Assembly: GCA_964502785.1 (NCBI GenBank)
Contig: CAZCXW010000003.1
Location: 1-50,823 of the forward strand
Direction: 5' to 3'
From: JAGVYE01 sp964502785
Lineage (GTDB): Archaea; Nanobdellota; Nanobdellia; Woesearchaeales; GW2011-AR9
DNA length: 50,823 nucleotides
Shown here: piece after piece, positions 8,728-16,747 of the stretch
Layout of the letters: every line of letters starts with the position of its first letter
Numbering within the stretch: the first letter of the stretch is position 1
Made by a program: the position numbers and the translations under genes
Notes under the pieces: model-generated
Databases searched by the model: none
Seen by the model: only the letters and a program-made list of their open reading frames with translations
Told to the model about the DNA's origin: nothing

Positions 8728-8873
8728 GTTTACACATCGATTAAAAGTAGGAAGATAAACATATTAATATTTATGGTCTTTAATATTAAACATTTAATAA
8801 GAATAATGAAAAAAATTAAATAGATGTTTACAAATAACATACATTTTTAGAAATAAATAAACAAATGTAAACA
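8727..8873. promoter_or_regulatory. Three TGTTTACA boxes between glnA and the Lrp gene
   Basis: TGTTTACA at 8727-8734 and 8825-8832, and its complement TGTAAACA at 8866-8873, where the last base is the A of the Lrp start codon. The last two form an inverted pair. Repeated boxes in a divergent regulator/target spacer are the expected layout for Lrp operators and autoregulation (inference). Confidence 0.5.
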
Positions 8874-9319
8874 TGGATTTCAACGATAAAAATAAAAGAA
8901 TATTGAACACCTTGTTGGAAAATTCTAGATTAAGTTATAGGGAGATAGCTAAAAAATTAGGAATAAGCACAGCCACAGTGATGCATAGAGTTAATGAATT
9001 GGAAAAAGAAAAAGTGATTCGGAAATATACTGCCATTATTGATTATGAAAAGCTGGGATATGATATTACAGTAATAATTCAAATGCAGGTCAGCAAAGGA
9101 AAACTGGAGCAGGTTGAGAAAAAAATCGCACAAAATCCTCATGTTTTTGCTGTTTACGATATAACCGGCGAATTTGATATTATAATCATCGCAAAATTCA
9201 AGAACCGAAAGCTCATGGATGCATTCATAAAATTAATACAAACCTATGATTTTGTTTTAAGGACAAATACGCACCTTGTTTTAAAGACGATTAAGGAAGA
9301 GCCTGTTGGAGTGAGCTAA
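8873..9319 (+). CDS. Lrp/AsnC family transcriptional regulator
   Basis: A 148-residue protein: an N-terminal winged helix-turn-helix (LSYREIAKKLGISTATVMHRVNELE, about 20-45), a linker strand, then the RAM ligand-binding domain with the pattern VFAVYDITGEFDIIIIAKF (about 95-112). Family members bind amino acids and form octamers that bend promoter DNA. It is divergent from glnA with shared TGTTTACA boxes; the box overlapping the start codon implies autoregulation. The effector may be glutamine or another amino acid (inference). Confidence 0.93.
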   Translation: MDFNDKNKRILNTLLENSRLSYREIAKKLGISTATVMHRVNELEKEKVIRKYTAIIDYEKLGYDITVIIQMQVSKGKLEQVEKKIAQNPHVFAVYDITGEFDIIIIAKFKNRKLMDAFIKLIQTYDFVLRTNTHLVLKTIKEEPVGVS

Positions 9320-9387
9320 TAGCGGGGGTAGTTGATTGCCATTATAGTAATCGTGAATTAGACTAAAAGCGATTTGTTCTTGGACAT

Positions 9388-9507
9388 CTGTTCACAATTA
9401 CACAAGGAAACCAGAAAGCCTTGTGCTTTAGCGCTGGGTACTGTTCGAATATTTGACACGTCTGCTGTACCATCTTTGGTATTCTCTTTTGGATATATGG
9501 TGAACAG
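9388..9507. repeat. Palindromic element, half copy of the 19765-19829 element
   Basis: CTGTTCAC (9388-9395) and GTGAACAG (9500-9507) bound a 120-bp stretch. Within it, 9400-9438 closely matches the reverse complement of one arm and the central hairpin of the element at 19765-19829 (shared AACCAGAAAGCC and TGTGCTTTAGCGC). The partner arm is missing, so this is probably a decayed or rearranged copy. No reading frame of note lies in 9320-9573. Confidence 0.6.
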
Positions 9508-9573
9508 TCACTGAAAATTACCTAGGCTACTTAATCCAGGAAGTATTTATCTGCTCTTAGTTTTGCTGTAAGA

Positions 9574-9939
9574 TCAAGGATGTTTAGTAGACCAATTCAC
9601 TCCCAGCCTTTCTTTCACCACATCTTGATGCATGATATCCGGCAGTTCGACACCATTCACCCTCATTCTCGTTGGCGCCGCCTCTTCTAAAGTCTGGATG
9701 TTCAGTTGTTCATACAGACTGATTGCTTCTATAGCAAAGGCTCTGGCTCTGCCTACATTTCCTTCCCTTTTCCAAGTTATGGCTGCTGCATAAGACTCTT
9801 CAGCCTTTCTTTTTAAGTCATCTATCTTTTCACTCTTAGTTACTATTTCCTGTTTAACCGAGTCATGATCCCCTGCATAAACACTTTCATGATCCTCTGA
9901 TGTCCAGACATAGTCCCCGTACCAACCGTAGTATCCCAT
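9574..9939 (-). CDS. Hypothetical protein, 121 aa
   Basis: Not recognised. I place the start at 9939 (MGYYGWYGDYVW), which has a good ribosome site (GGGAGGA) nine bases upstream; a longer frame to 9981 lacks one. The N-terminus is rich in Tyr and Trp, the middle is a charged helical stretch (about 30-85) that could be a helical hairpin or TPR-like unit, and the end contains VNGVELPDIMHQDVVKERLG. It is divergent from a TrmB regulator across a perfect palindrome, so it may be that regulator's target. Confidence 0.6.
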   Translation of the reverse strand: MGYYGWYGDYVWTSEDHESVYAGDHDSVKQEIVTKSEKIDDLKRKAEESYAAAITWKREGNVGRARAFAIEAISLYEQLNIQTLEEAAPTRMRVNGVELPDIMHQDVVKERLGVNWSTKHP

Positions 9940-9995
9940 TTTGTATTCCTCCCATTTATTTTTAATAATAGGAATTACCATTCTTTAACAATATT

Positions 9996-10017
9996 TGTTG
10001 TAGAATATTCTACAACA
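9996..10017. promoter_or_regulatory. Perfect 22-bp palindrome, probable TrmB operator
   Basis: Half-site TGTTGTAGAAT (9996-10006) followed by its exact complement ATTCTACAACA. It sits between the divergent 9574-9939 gene and the TrmB gene at 10054, about 37 bp from the latter. A dimeric winged-helix regulator would fit this site, suggesting autoregulation and control of the divergent gene. Confidence 0.7.
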
Positions 10018-10053
10018 GAAAAATTTAAGAAGGAAGAAACTATTTTAAACAAA

Positions 10054-10764
10054 ATGAATGTTGAAAAAGTATTAGAAAATCTTGGTTTTAGTCCAAATGA
10101 AATTAAGATTTATTTAGCCCTAAATGATCATGGTTCAGCAAAGGCTGGAAAAATATCTAAACTTGCAAAAATTGATCGCAGCAGTTGTTATAATTCTCTA
10201 AAAGCGCTTCAAGAAAAGGGATTGGCTAGCTATGTTCTCGTTGGTAGGGTTAAATGGTTCCAAGCCACAGGGCCAAAAAGACTTTTAGATTATGTAAAAG
10301 AACAGCAGCAACAAATAGAAGAGATTTTACCTGAGCTCCATGCCAGGCACAAAGCTGCAAAAATTGAAGGACAAGTACGCTTATTTAAAGGAATAAAGGG
10401 AGTTAAAACTATTTTTTTAGATATGATCCGTACAGGAAAAGACAACTATGTATTTGGATCTGAAGGACAATTTTCAAGTAGAATGCCGGAATTTGCGATG
10501 CAATTTGACCGTCTGAAAAATGAAAAGAAAATCCAGACAAAACTCATCTTAAGGAAAGGAAGACGGGAGATAGATACAAAAATGAGTGAGCATCGATATC
10601 TGCAAGTAGAAGAAAGCCCAGCCGTAACCAATATTTATGGGAAGAAAATTGCCATTATTATCTGGACAGACGAACCTGAAGGAATTATCATAGAAAATGA
10701 AGCAGCTGCAAAAGCATACAAAAGTTATTTTGAGGTATTGTGGAACTATGCAGAAAATAATTAA
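10054..10764 (+). CDS. TrmB family transcriptional regulator
   Basis: A 236-residue protein. The N-terminal TrmB winged helix is clear (LGFSPNEIKIYLAL, then KAGKISKLAKIDRSSCYNSL and ALQEKGLASYV, about 10-65). A coiled linker (QQQQIEEILPEL) leads to a C-terminal effector domain (about 105-236). It is shorter than sugar-binding TrmB proteins, so the ligand cannot be predicted. The upstream 22-bp palindrome is the obvious operator. Confidence 0.88.
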   Translation: MNVEKVLENLGFSPNEIKIYLALNDHGSAKAGKISKLAKIDRSSCYNSLKALQEKGLASYVLVGRVKWFQATGPKRLLDYVKEQQQQIEEILPELHARHKAAKIEGQVRLFKGIKGVKTIFLDMIRTGKDNYVFGSEGQFSSRMPEFAMQFDRLKNEKKIQTKLILRKGRREIDTKMSEHRYLQVEESPAVTNIYGKKIAIIIWTDEPEGIIIENEAAAKAYKSYFEVLWNYAENN

Positions 10765-10884
10765 TGCTTAAACTGCTCTTCTCATCCAAAACCCTTTCTC
10801 AACGGCCAATCCGAAACCTTTAAAAATAAGCGCTTCTTCCCAGCAATACAAGGTGATAGACAAATACTTCTAAAGGTGTTTCCT

Positions 10885-11514
10885 ATGGAAGAACAACTTA
10901 AAACAGGTACAACCACTGTAGGCATTGTCTGCAAGGACGGGGTAGTTATCGCTGCCGATATGCGTGCCACGGCGGGAACGATGATCGTAGATAAGAGAGC
11001 AGAAAAAGTCCATATTATTTCTGACGATTTCGCGCTCACCATCGCGGGCGGAGTCTCCGATGCGCAGCTTCTCATCAAACTCATCAAAGCAGAATTAAAA
11101 TTGAAAGAAGTTCGAACCAATAAGCGGCCTTCTGCCAAAGAAGCAGCAAACCTTCTCGGAGGACTTGTGTATTCAGCAATCCGCCGTCCCAGCATGCTCC
11201 CAGGGATTGTTCATTTCCTGCTTGCCGGAAAAGATACCATTGGCCATCATCTTTATGATCTTTTCCCAGATGGAAGCGTTACTAAAATTAGAGATTTTGT
11301 GTCCTCTGGTTCAGGCTCTGTATTTGCCTATGGCGTGCTGGAAACGCATTATAAACCAGATTTAACGATTAACGATGGTGTAAAATTAGCGGTGAAGGCC
11401 GTTGACACGGCCTTGCAAAGGGACAGCGCATCAGGCAATGGCGTTGATGTCGTCATCGTCTCTGAAAAGGAAATTAAAAGAGTGGTCCGCAAAGAAGTAG
11501 AAATGCGCCTTTAA
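10885..11514 (+). CDS. psmB: 20S proteasome beta subunit (catalytic)
   Basis: N-terminal nucleophile threonine protease of the archaeal 20S core. From ATG 10885 (ribosome site AAAGGTG at 10872-10878) the protein is 209 residues with an eight-residue propeptide ending in Gly; autocleavage exposes Thr in TTTVGIV. Asp17 (AADMRATAG) and Lys33 (VDKRAEKV) of the mature numbering are present, as is the SGSGSVFAYGVLE motif. A GTG at 10876 is in frame but lies inside the ribosome site. FttA follows 52 bp downstream. Confidence 0.96.
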   Translation: MEEQLKTGTTTVGIVCKDGVVIAADMRATAGTMIVDKRAEKVHIISDDFALTIAGGVSDAQLLIKLIKAELKLKEVRTNKRPSAKEAANLLGGLVYSAIRRPSMLPGIVHFLLAGKDTIGHHLYDLFPDGSVTKIRDFVSSGSGSVFAYGVLETHYKPDLTINDGVKLAVKAVDTALQRDSASGNGVDVVIVSEKEIKRVVRKEVEMRL

Positions 11515-11566
11515 AATCTGTTAAAGTTAAGAGTGTGGTTCTCAAGAGTGTATAAGAGGAATAAAT

Positions 11567-13456
11567 ATGCCAGATATACTTAAAGAAATAATTAAAACTT
11601 TACCGCAAGGTAAAATAGACGATGCGGCCTTTGAAGGCGCGAATATTGTTTTGTACACAAAGGATAAAGAATATTTTTTAGATAACCAAGGGACGATCCG
11701 CGCTGCCGTGAAGGAATTCAAAAAACGCATCGAACTGCGGCCAGATCCTTCTTTGTGCATAGAAAAAGAGAAAGCCGAGAAAATCATTAAAGAGCTAATT
11801 CCCGCAGAGGCAGGTGCTCAAGAATTAATCTTTGACCCGCCGCGCAGCCAGGTGATTATTCATGCAGATAAGCCAGGTTTAGTTATCGGAAGGCAAGGTG
11901 AATTACTCCGAGACATCGCCGCAAAGACCGGCTGGGTTGGATTAATAAAGCGCATTCCCCCGCTGCGTTCCAAGCTTATCGAGAGCATCCGCGCCGTACT
12001 GTACGAAAATGCTGACGAAAGAAAAAAATTTCTCAACAAAACTGGCCATCGGATTTATGATGGCTGGCTGCGCACCAAGAAACATGAATGGGTTCGCTTA
12101 AGTTGTTTAGGCGCTTCACGGCAAGTAGGAAGAACCTGCTTCTTATTACAAACACCGGAATCACGAATCCTGATTGACTGCGGTATTGATCCAAGCGAAG
12201 ATGGAACAGAGACATATCCTTATTTAGATGCTCCCGAATTTAATATCAGTGAAATCGATGCTGTCGTTGTTTCTCATTCCCATCTGGATCATTCCGGATT
12301 AATCCCTTACCTCTTTAAGTACGGCTACCAAGGGCCGATTTATTGCACAGCCCCAACACGGGATATCATGGCTCTACTGCAGTTAGACATGGTCAAAATC
12401 CAGCGGAACGAGGGGAAAGAGCCCATTTACACGTCCGACGAAGTGCGGCAAATGGTCCTTCACACTATAACTTTAGAATACGATGAGGTTACGGACATTA
12501 CTCCTGATGTTAGGTTAACGTTGTACAACGCCGGACACATGCTGGGAAGTTCCATCGTGCATCTCAATATTGGAAATGGCCTGCACAATTTTGCTTATAC
12601 AGGCGATCTAAAATATGCCAGAACAAATGTGTTAGAACCGGCAAATACACAATTTCCACGCATCGAAACTCTTATGATGGAATCAACGTACGGCGGACGA
12701 GAGAATACCATGGCCGAACAAGAAGCAGATGAAGTCATGATCAATACCATTAAAGAAACATTTGAACGTGGCGGAAAAGTTCTGATGCCCGTTCTTGGTT
12801 CGGGAAGAGCCCAGGAAGTGATGGTCATTGTCGAGAGGCTCGTCCGAGAAGGTAAAGTTCCTAAAGCACCTATTTACGTTGATGGAATGCTTTCAGATAT
12901 TACCGCCATTCATACTGCATATCCCGAATACCTGAGTAGGAATCTGCGCCAGCAGATTTTTCATCAGGAAAGTAATCCATTCATGTCTGAGATTATCAAA
13001 AAAGTTGGTTCAAATAAGGAACGCCAACAAATCCTTTTAGAAGAAGGGCCTTGCTTAATTTTAGCAACATCTGGGATGCTTCACGGCGGGCCGTCAGTTG
13101 AATATTTAAAAAATCTTTGTGAAGGAAAAAAACATAGCTTGGTCTTCAGCTGTTACCAGCCCCCGGGATCATTAGGACAGCGCATCAGAGATGGAGATAA
13201 AGAAGTAACGTTCCCTGAAGATGGAAAGCAGCGAGCTTATAAAATTAACATGCAGGTTGGCAGAATTGAAATCACCAACCACTCTGATCGGCGTCAGCTT
13301 ATGAACTACGTGAAGCGATGCAACCCACAGCCAAGAAAGATCATTGTTGTTCATGGAGAATCTTCCCGCTGCTTGGACTTAGCCTCTTCTATCCACAAGC
13401 AATTCAGGATTGAAACCGTTGCTCCGAAGAATTTGGAAGTAATAAGGATTAGGTGA
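11567..13456 (+). CDS. fttA: FttA/aCPSF1, archaeal beta-CASP ribonuclease
   Basis: Archaeal CPSF73 homologue with endo- and exonuclease activity; in archaea it acts in factor-dependent transcription termination. The 629 residues contain an N-terminal KH-like region (about 1-140, with DKPGLVIGRQGELLRDIAAKTG), then a metallo-beta-lactamase domain with the zinc motif SHSHLDHSG at about 235-243, and a beta-CASP insertion. The C-terminal histidine motifs (TNHSDRRQL, VVHGE) complete the metal site. Full length. It shares direction with the proteasome beta gene. Confidence 0.95.
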   Translation: MPDILKEIIKTLPQGKIDDAAFEGANIVLYTKDKEYFLDNQGTIRAAVKEFKKRIELRPDPSLCIEKEKAEKIIKELIPAEAGAQELIFDPPRSQVIIHADKPGLVIGRQGELLRDIAAKTGWVGLIKRIPPLRSKLIESIRAVLYENADERKKFLNKTGHRIYDGWLRTKKHEWVRLSCLGASRQVGRTCFLLQTPESRILIDCGIDPSEDGTETYPYLDAPEFNISEIDAVVVSHSHLDHSGLIPYLFKYGYQGPIYCTAPTRDIMALLQLDMVKIQRNEGKEPIYTSDEVRQMVLHTITLEYDEVTDITPDVRLTLYNAGHMLGSSIVHLNIGNGLHNFAYTGDLKYARTNVLEPANTQFPRIETLMMESTYGGRENTMAEQEADEVMINTIKETFERGGKVLMPVLGSGRAQEVMVIVERLVREGKVPKAPIYVDGMLSDITAIHTAYPEYLSRNLRQQIFHQESNPFMSEIIKKVGSNKERQQILLEEGPCLILATSGMLHGGPSVEYLKNLCEGKKHSLVFSCYQPPGSLGQRIRDGDKEVTFPEDGKQRAYKINMQVGRIEITNHSDRRQLMNYVKRCNPQPRKIIVVHGESSRCLDLASSIHKQFRIETVAPKNLEVIRIR

Positions 13457-13532
13457 ACGTCTACAGGAAAATAAAGAAAAGATATATTTATAAAAGATTT
13501 TAACGTTCTTTATGTTCAGAAAAGAGGTGTTT

Positions 13533-13577
13533 ATGTATTGTTCCTTGTTTCGCAGTATAGAAATCCTAATAAAATAA
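13533..13577 (+). CDS. Possible 14-codon leader ORF
   Basis: A short ORF (MYCSLFRSIEILIK) directly follows AGAGGTG, the strongest ribosome-site pattern in this window. It ends 34 bp before the next gene. It could be a leader peptide or chance; there is no other support. Confidence 0.25.
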   Translation: MYCSLFRSIEILIK

Positions 13578-13611
13578 CCGATTTGGAGTTCAACTGGAGG
13601 TATCAAGTTCA

Positions 13612-13851
13612 ATGAAATTAAGCCAATTAACCTTCAGCGAATCAGCAAGAAACGATATCTTAGAACTATATGGAAAATCAATAGACAATGAAGGTTTTAT
13701 TGTAGAAAAAGACAACCCCCATCAACGTGTCCTTACACCTAATGGCGAAGAAATACATTTTAAAGAATGGGGTGGAATTAGGAAAGGTTCTGAGGCTTTT
13801 ATTAAAAATGATACATTTTCTTTGATTGAACTTGCTAAAAAGTTAGAGTGA
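13612..13851 (+). CDS. Hypothetical small protein, 79 aa (gene 1 of a two-gene cassette)
   Basis: Not recognised. The start is supported by GGAGGT eight to nine bases upstream of ATG. It is a compact soluble protein: an N-terminal helical segment (FSESARNDILELYG), beta-like segments (EGFIVEKDN, QRVLTPNGEEIHFKEWG) and a C-terminal helix. The stop TGA overlaps the GTG start of the next gene (GTGA), so the two are translationally coupled. Size and coupling recall toxin-antitoxin or regulator-effector pairs, but no family motif is visible. Confidence 0.65.
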   Translation: MKLSQLTFSESARNDILELYGKSIDNEGFIVEKDNPHQRVLTPNGEEIHFKEWGGIRKGSEAFIKNDTFSLIELAKKLE

Positions 13852-14666
13852 CAATTCTAGAAAACCTTAAGAAAGTGTTTGAAGGAAAGTTTGGAGATGT
13901 TTTATCACATAATAATATTACTATTTTTAATTTCTCCAGAAACACAAATGAAATAGTAGAAGTAAAAGAAGGGAACAAGCTTGTTATTGACCTAAGTAAA
14001 GCTACCGAGGAGGAAAAAAAACAAGTAAAAAGTATCTTAGACTCCAGAGTTCAAAGCGAAAATGAAGCTTTTCTTATGGATCATTCTTCAGAAAAAACAT
14101 TAAAAATAAAGCAAAGCTTACCTCAACCAAACGGTGAAAGCGAAAATCTTCTTAAATTCTACAAAGACAAACTTAAACCAGAATGGTATAAAGCTCTAGA
14201 AGCGTCTCTTATAGTGAAGAATGCTTCTGAAAAAGAAGAAGACATCTCAGAAATGAAACAGGACATTTCAGAAAAATACCCTCCTTTTGGAAATAACTTA
14301 TGTAATCTAGTAACAAGAGGTTATTTTAATGAACATTTCAAAGAGTTGTACCAAAGCATGTTAAAAGATGAAGAATTTGATATTAATGTTTATCAAAGAA
14401 AAGTTGAAAAAATTGTAAAATCTCTTCCCTATACAGTATTTATTACAAGATATAAATCATATGACGACTTAAGTCGTGAGGTAAGGTCTAAGCTAGATCG
14501 ATTAAAAATATATGGTACAGGCAAGCTTTTACTCCATGGGTTAGGGAAAGAAAATGTTAATACGACTATGACTATCCTTGAAGAATATAAAGAAGACCAA
14601 CACATTAATACACAAATCGAAATTAATTCAAAAAAGACAATAATAACCGCAACGCTAATTTTCTAA
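13848..14666 (+). CDS. Hypothetical protein, 272 aa (gene 2 of a two-gene cassette)
   Basis: Not recognised. It starts at GTG 13848, overlapping the stop of the 79-aa gene by four bases. It is a soluble, Lys/Glu-rich, mostly helical protein with a possible helical bundle at about 95-215 and a short beta-rich end (TQIEINSKKTIITATLIF). No Walker, nuclease or protease motif stands out. It ends just before the tRNA-Ser gene on the opposite strand and looks more AT-rich than the flanking housekeeping genes, so it may be accessory cargo. Confidence 0.65.
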   Translation: MTILENLKKVFEGKFGDVLSHNNITIFNFSRNTNEIVEVKEGNKLVIDLSKATEEEKKQVKSILDSRVQSENEAFLMDHSSEKTLKIKQSLPQPNGESENLLKFYKDKLKPEWYKALEASLIVKNASEKEEDISEMKQDISEKYPPFGNNLCNLVTRGYFNEHFKELYQSMLKDEEFDINVYQRKVEKIVKSLPYTVFITRYKSYDDLSREVRSKLDRLKIYGTGKLLLHGLGKENVNTTMTILEEYKEDQHINTQIEINSKKTIITATLIF

Positions 14667-14732
14667 ATGTCCAGATTGTGAAAAAAAGCGCCAGCGCTCG
14701 GATTTGAACCGAGAATCCCAAAGGGACAGGTT

Positions 14733-14764
14733 CTCTTATTTTGATTAAACTTTCTTAAAGTTTA
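14733..14764 (-). other. Canonical tRNA intron (37/38)
   Basis: Removing these 32 nt leaves the seven-base anticodon loop CUUGAAA. The intron is AU-rich; with the adjoining anticodon-loop bases it forms a hairpin whose core is UAAACUUU pairing with AAAGUUUA, as expected for a bulge-helix-bulge substrate of the archaeal splicing endonuclease. Confidence 0.75.
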
Positions 14765-14784
14765 TTCAAGACCTGCGCACTTTT

Positions 14785-14811
14785 CTGCTCGCGAGTTTGA
14801 ACTCAGCGAGT
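14785..14811 (-). other. Putative noncanonical D-loop intron
   Basis: About 27 nt after the conserved GGU of the D loop. It contains the hairpin CUCGC (14810-14806)/GCGAG (14792-14788) around a GAGU-UCAA-ACUC inner stem. Exact splice points cannot be fixed from one sequence. Keeping it would give an abnormal D arm. Confidence 0.6.
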
Positions 14812-14882
14812 ACCAGATTATGCGACGCTGGCAAATAAAGGTTAAATAAAGCATTAATTTATAAAATTAGCTTCTCCCTTTG

Positions 14883-15341
14883 ATGAGTATGGAAAGACAT
14901 AAAATTATCCCTGCAGTTTATTTGATTCTACAACAAGGGAATAAACTTCTACTCCTGCGGCGCTCTAATACAGGATACAAAGACGGAGAGTATGCTTTCC
15001 TTGCAGGGCACGTTGAAAAAGGCGAAACATTCACGCAAGCCATTATTCGGGAAGCGCAAGAAGAGGCAGGGATTATCGTGCAAGAAAAAGATCTGACGCT
15101 TGTTCACATCATGAATAGAAAAGGAACAGAAGAAAGAATTGACATCTTTTTCCAGGCCGCAAAATGGCAAGGAGAAATTGTGAATAAAGAGCCGGATAAA
15201 TGCGATGAACTGAAGTGGGTTGAATCAAATCATTTACCTGCCAATACTGTTGATTATATTAAAGAAGTTATAACATTAATAGAGAAAAAGGAATTTTACA
15301 GCGAATGGGGATGGAATGAAAAGTCCTTTCCACAATCATAA
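14883..15341 (+). CDS. NUDIX hydrolase
   Basis: Hydrolyses nucleoside diphosphates linked to another moiety. The complete Nudix box is visible as G-HVEKG-E-TFTQAII-REAQEEAGI at about residues 40-63. About 152 residues from ATG 14883; an in-frame ATG at 14889 is the alternative. Substrate unknown. It leads a same-strand run with the aldehyde dehydrogenase and ThDP enzyme downstream (31 bp to the next gene). Confidence 0.92.
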   Translation: MSMERHKIIPAVYLILQQGNKLLLLRRSNTGYKDGEYAFLAGHVEKGETFTQAIIREAQEEAGIIVQEKDLTLVHIMNRKGTEERIDIFFQAAKWQGEIVNKEPDKCDELKWVESNHLPANTVDYIKEVITLIEKKEFYSEWGWNEKSFPQS

Positions 15342-15372
15342 CCTTTATTAGCAATCAATTCTTCTCCAATTT

Positions 15373-16746
15373 ATGCTCATCCAAACCATCAACCCAGCCA
15401 CAGAAGAAGTTCTCAAAGAATATCAAACGATGGGCAAAGAAGAAGCTCTCGCCATCGCAAAAGAAAGTCATCAGGCTTTTCAATCCTGGAAAAACCTGCC
15501 TATAAAACAGCGGAGTAAATATTTTCTAAACCTTGCAAAGGTCCTCAAAGAAAAAAAGAAGCAATACGCTGAATTGATGACAAAGGAAATGGGAAAACCG
15601 ATTACCCAAGCCATCAGCGAAGTAGAAAAATGCGCATGGCTGGCAGAAGAATTAACCCTAAGAGCAGAAGAATGGCTTCAAGAGGAACATCTCAACGCAG
15701 ATGGGAAAGAACACATTGTAACGTTTGAACCTTTAGGTGTCATCTATATCATCATGCCTTGGAATTTTCCATTTTGGCAAGCCTATAAAGTTGCTCTTCC
15801 TCCATTAATCGCAGGAAATACAGTTATTCTAAAACATGCAAGCAATGTGACGGGCTGTTCTTTAGCCATAGAGGAAACCTTTCAAGAAGCTCGTTTCCCA
15901 GATAATGTCTTCAGAAGCGTTGTTATTGACCATGAAACAAGCGATGCTCTGGTTGCGAATGATTTCATAGCGGCTTGTTCGTTAACGGGCAGTGTTAGTG
16001 CCGGAATGAAAATTGCTGAACAGACAGGAAAAAATGTAAAAAAAGTCATCTTGGAATTAGGAGGTTCCGATCCTTTTATTGTTTTAGAAGACGCGGATAT
16101 TGACATTGCAGCAAAAGGAGCAGTCCTAGGAAGAACATTGAATGCCGGACAGATTTGCATTTCTTCAAAAAGGATTATCGTTCATAAAAAGATCGCCGAA
16201 ACATTCACAAAACGTTTTGCCGAACTCATGAAAAAATTAAAAATTGGCAATCCCTTAGACCCAGCAACAAACATTGGTCCTCTCGCAACAAAAAAAGCAG
16301 TTGCAGACATGGAAGCATTTGTTGCCGATGCTCTCAAAAAAGGAGCAAAAGTTTTGATTGGCGGGAAAAAACTAAAAACACGGGGATATTATTTTGAGCC
16401 AACGATTCTTATTAACACGACAGCAAAAATGAATGCGGTATGCCAAGAAGTATTTGGCCCCATTGCGCCTATAATCATCGTAGAATCAGAAGAGGAAGCC
16501 ATTAAGATCGCCAACGATTCAGAATTTGGCTTGAGCGCTTCTATCTGGACGAAAAACCTAGAAAAAGGAAAAAACATCGCCAGAAGAATCGAAGCAGGAA
16601 GTATCTTTTTAAACTCCATTGCGAAAAGCCATCCTGCTCTTCCCATCGGCGGCATTAAAAAAAGCGGTTTCGGCCGGGAATTGTCACGCTACGGAATTAA
16701 AGAATTTGTTAATATAAAAACAATCAGTGTATATGAACATAAGTAA
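15373..16746 (+). CDS. Aldehyde dehydrogenase (succinate-semialdehyde dehydrogenase-like)
   Basis: NAD(P)-dependent oxidation of an aldehyde to the acid. The 457 residues include the cofactor motif MPWNFPFW, the catalytic Glu in ILELGGSDPFIV (about 224) and the catalytic Cys in NAGQICISSKRI (about 259). The short N-terminus and SDPFIVLEDADI pattern resemble the SSADH/GabD branch, but the substrate is uncertain. The next gene starts inside or just after the stop, so the two are probably co-transcribed. Confidence 0.92.
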   Translation: MLIQTINPATEEVLKEYQTMGKEEALAIAKESHQAFQSWKNLPIKQRSKYFLNLAKVLKEKKKQYAELMTKEMGKPITQAISEVEKCAWLAEELTLRAEEWLQEEHLNADGKEHIVTFEPLGVIYIIMPWNFPFWQAYKVALPPLIAGNTVILKHASNVTGCSLAIEETFQEARFPDNVFRSVVIDHETSDALVANDFIAACSLTGSVSAGMKIAEQTGKNVKKVILELGGSDPFIVLEDADIDIAAKGAVLGRTLNAGQICISSKRIIVHKKIAETFTKRFAELMKKLKIGNPLDPATNIGPLATKKAVADMEAFVADALKKGAKVLIGGKKLKTRGYYFEPTILINTTAKMNAVCQEVFGPIAPIIIVESEEEAIKIANDSEFGLSASIWTKNLEKGKNIARRIEAGSIFLNSIAKSHPALPIGGIKKSGFGRELSRYGIKEFVNIKTISVYEHK

Positions 16747-16747
16747 A

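Larger units (their letters stand above)
14689..14832 (-). tRNA. tRNA-Ser (anticodon UGA) with two intervening sequences
   Basis: Acceptor GCCAGCG (14832-14826) pairs with CGCUGGC (14696-14690); discriminator G at 14689 fits serine. The T arm is CUCGG/CCGAG with UUCAAAU. A long variable arm (UCCCUUUGGGA) marks a class II tRNA. The anticodon stem is CAGGU (14775-14771)/ACCUG (14731-14727). The 39-nt loop contains UGA at 14768-14766 and a 32-nt intron after position 37. D stem GCAU (14823-14820)/GUGC (14780-14777) encloses a 39-nt loop, implying a second insertion of about 27 nt. Without both insertions the RNA is 85 nt. CCA is not encoded. Confidence 0.85.
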
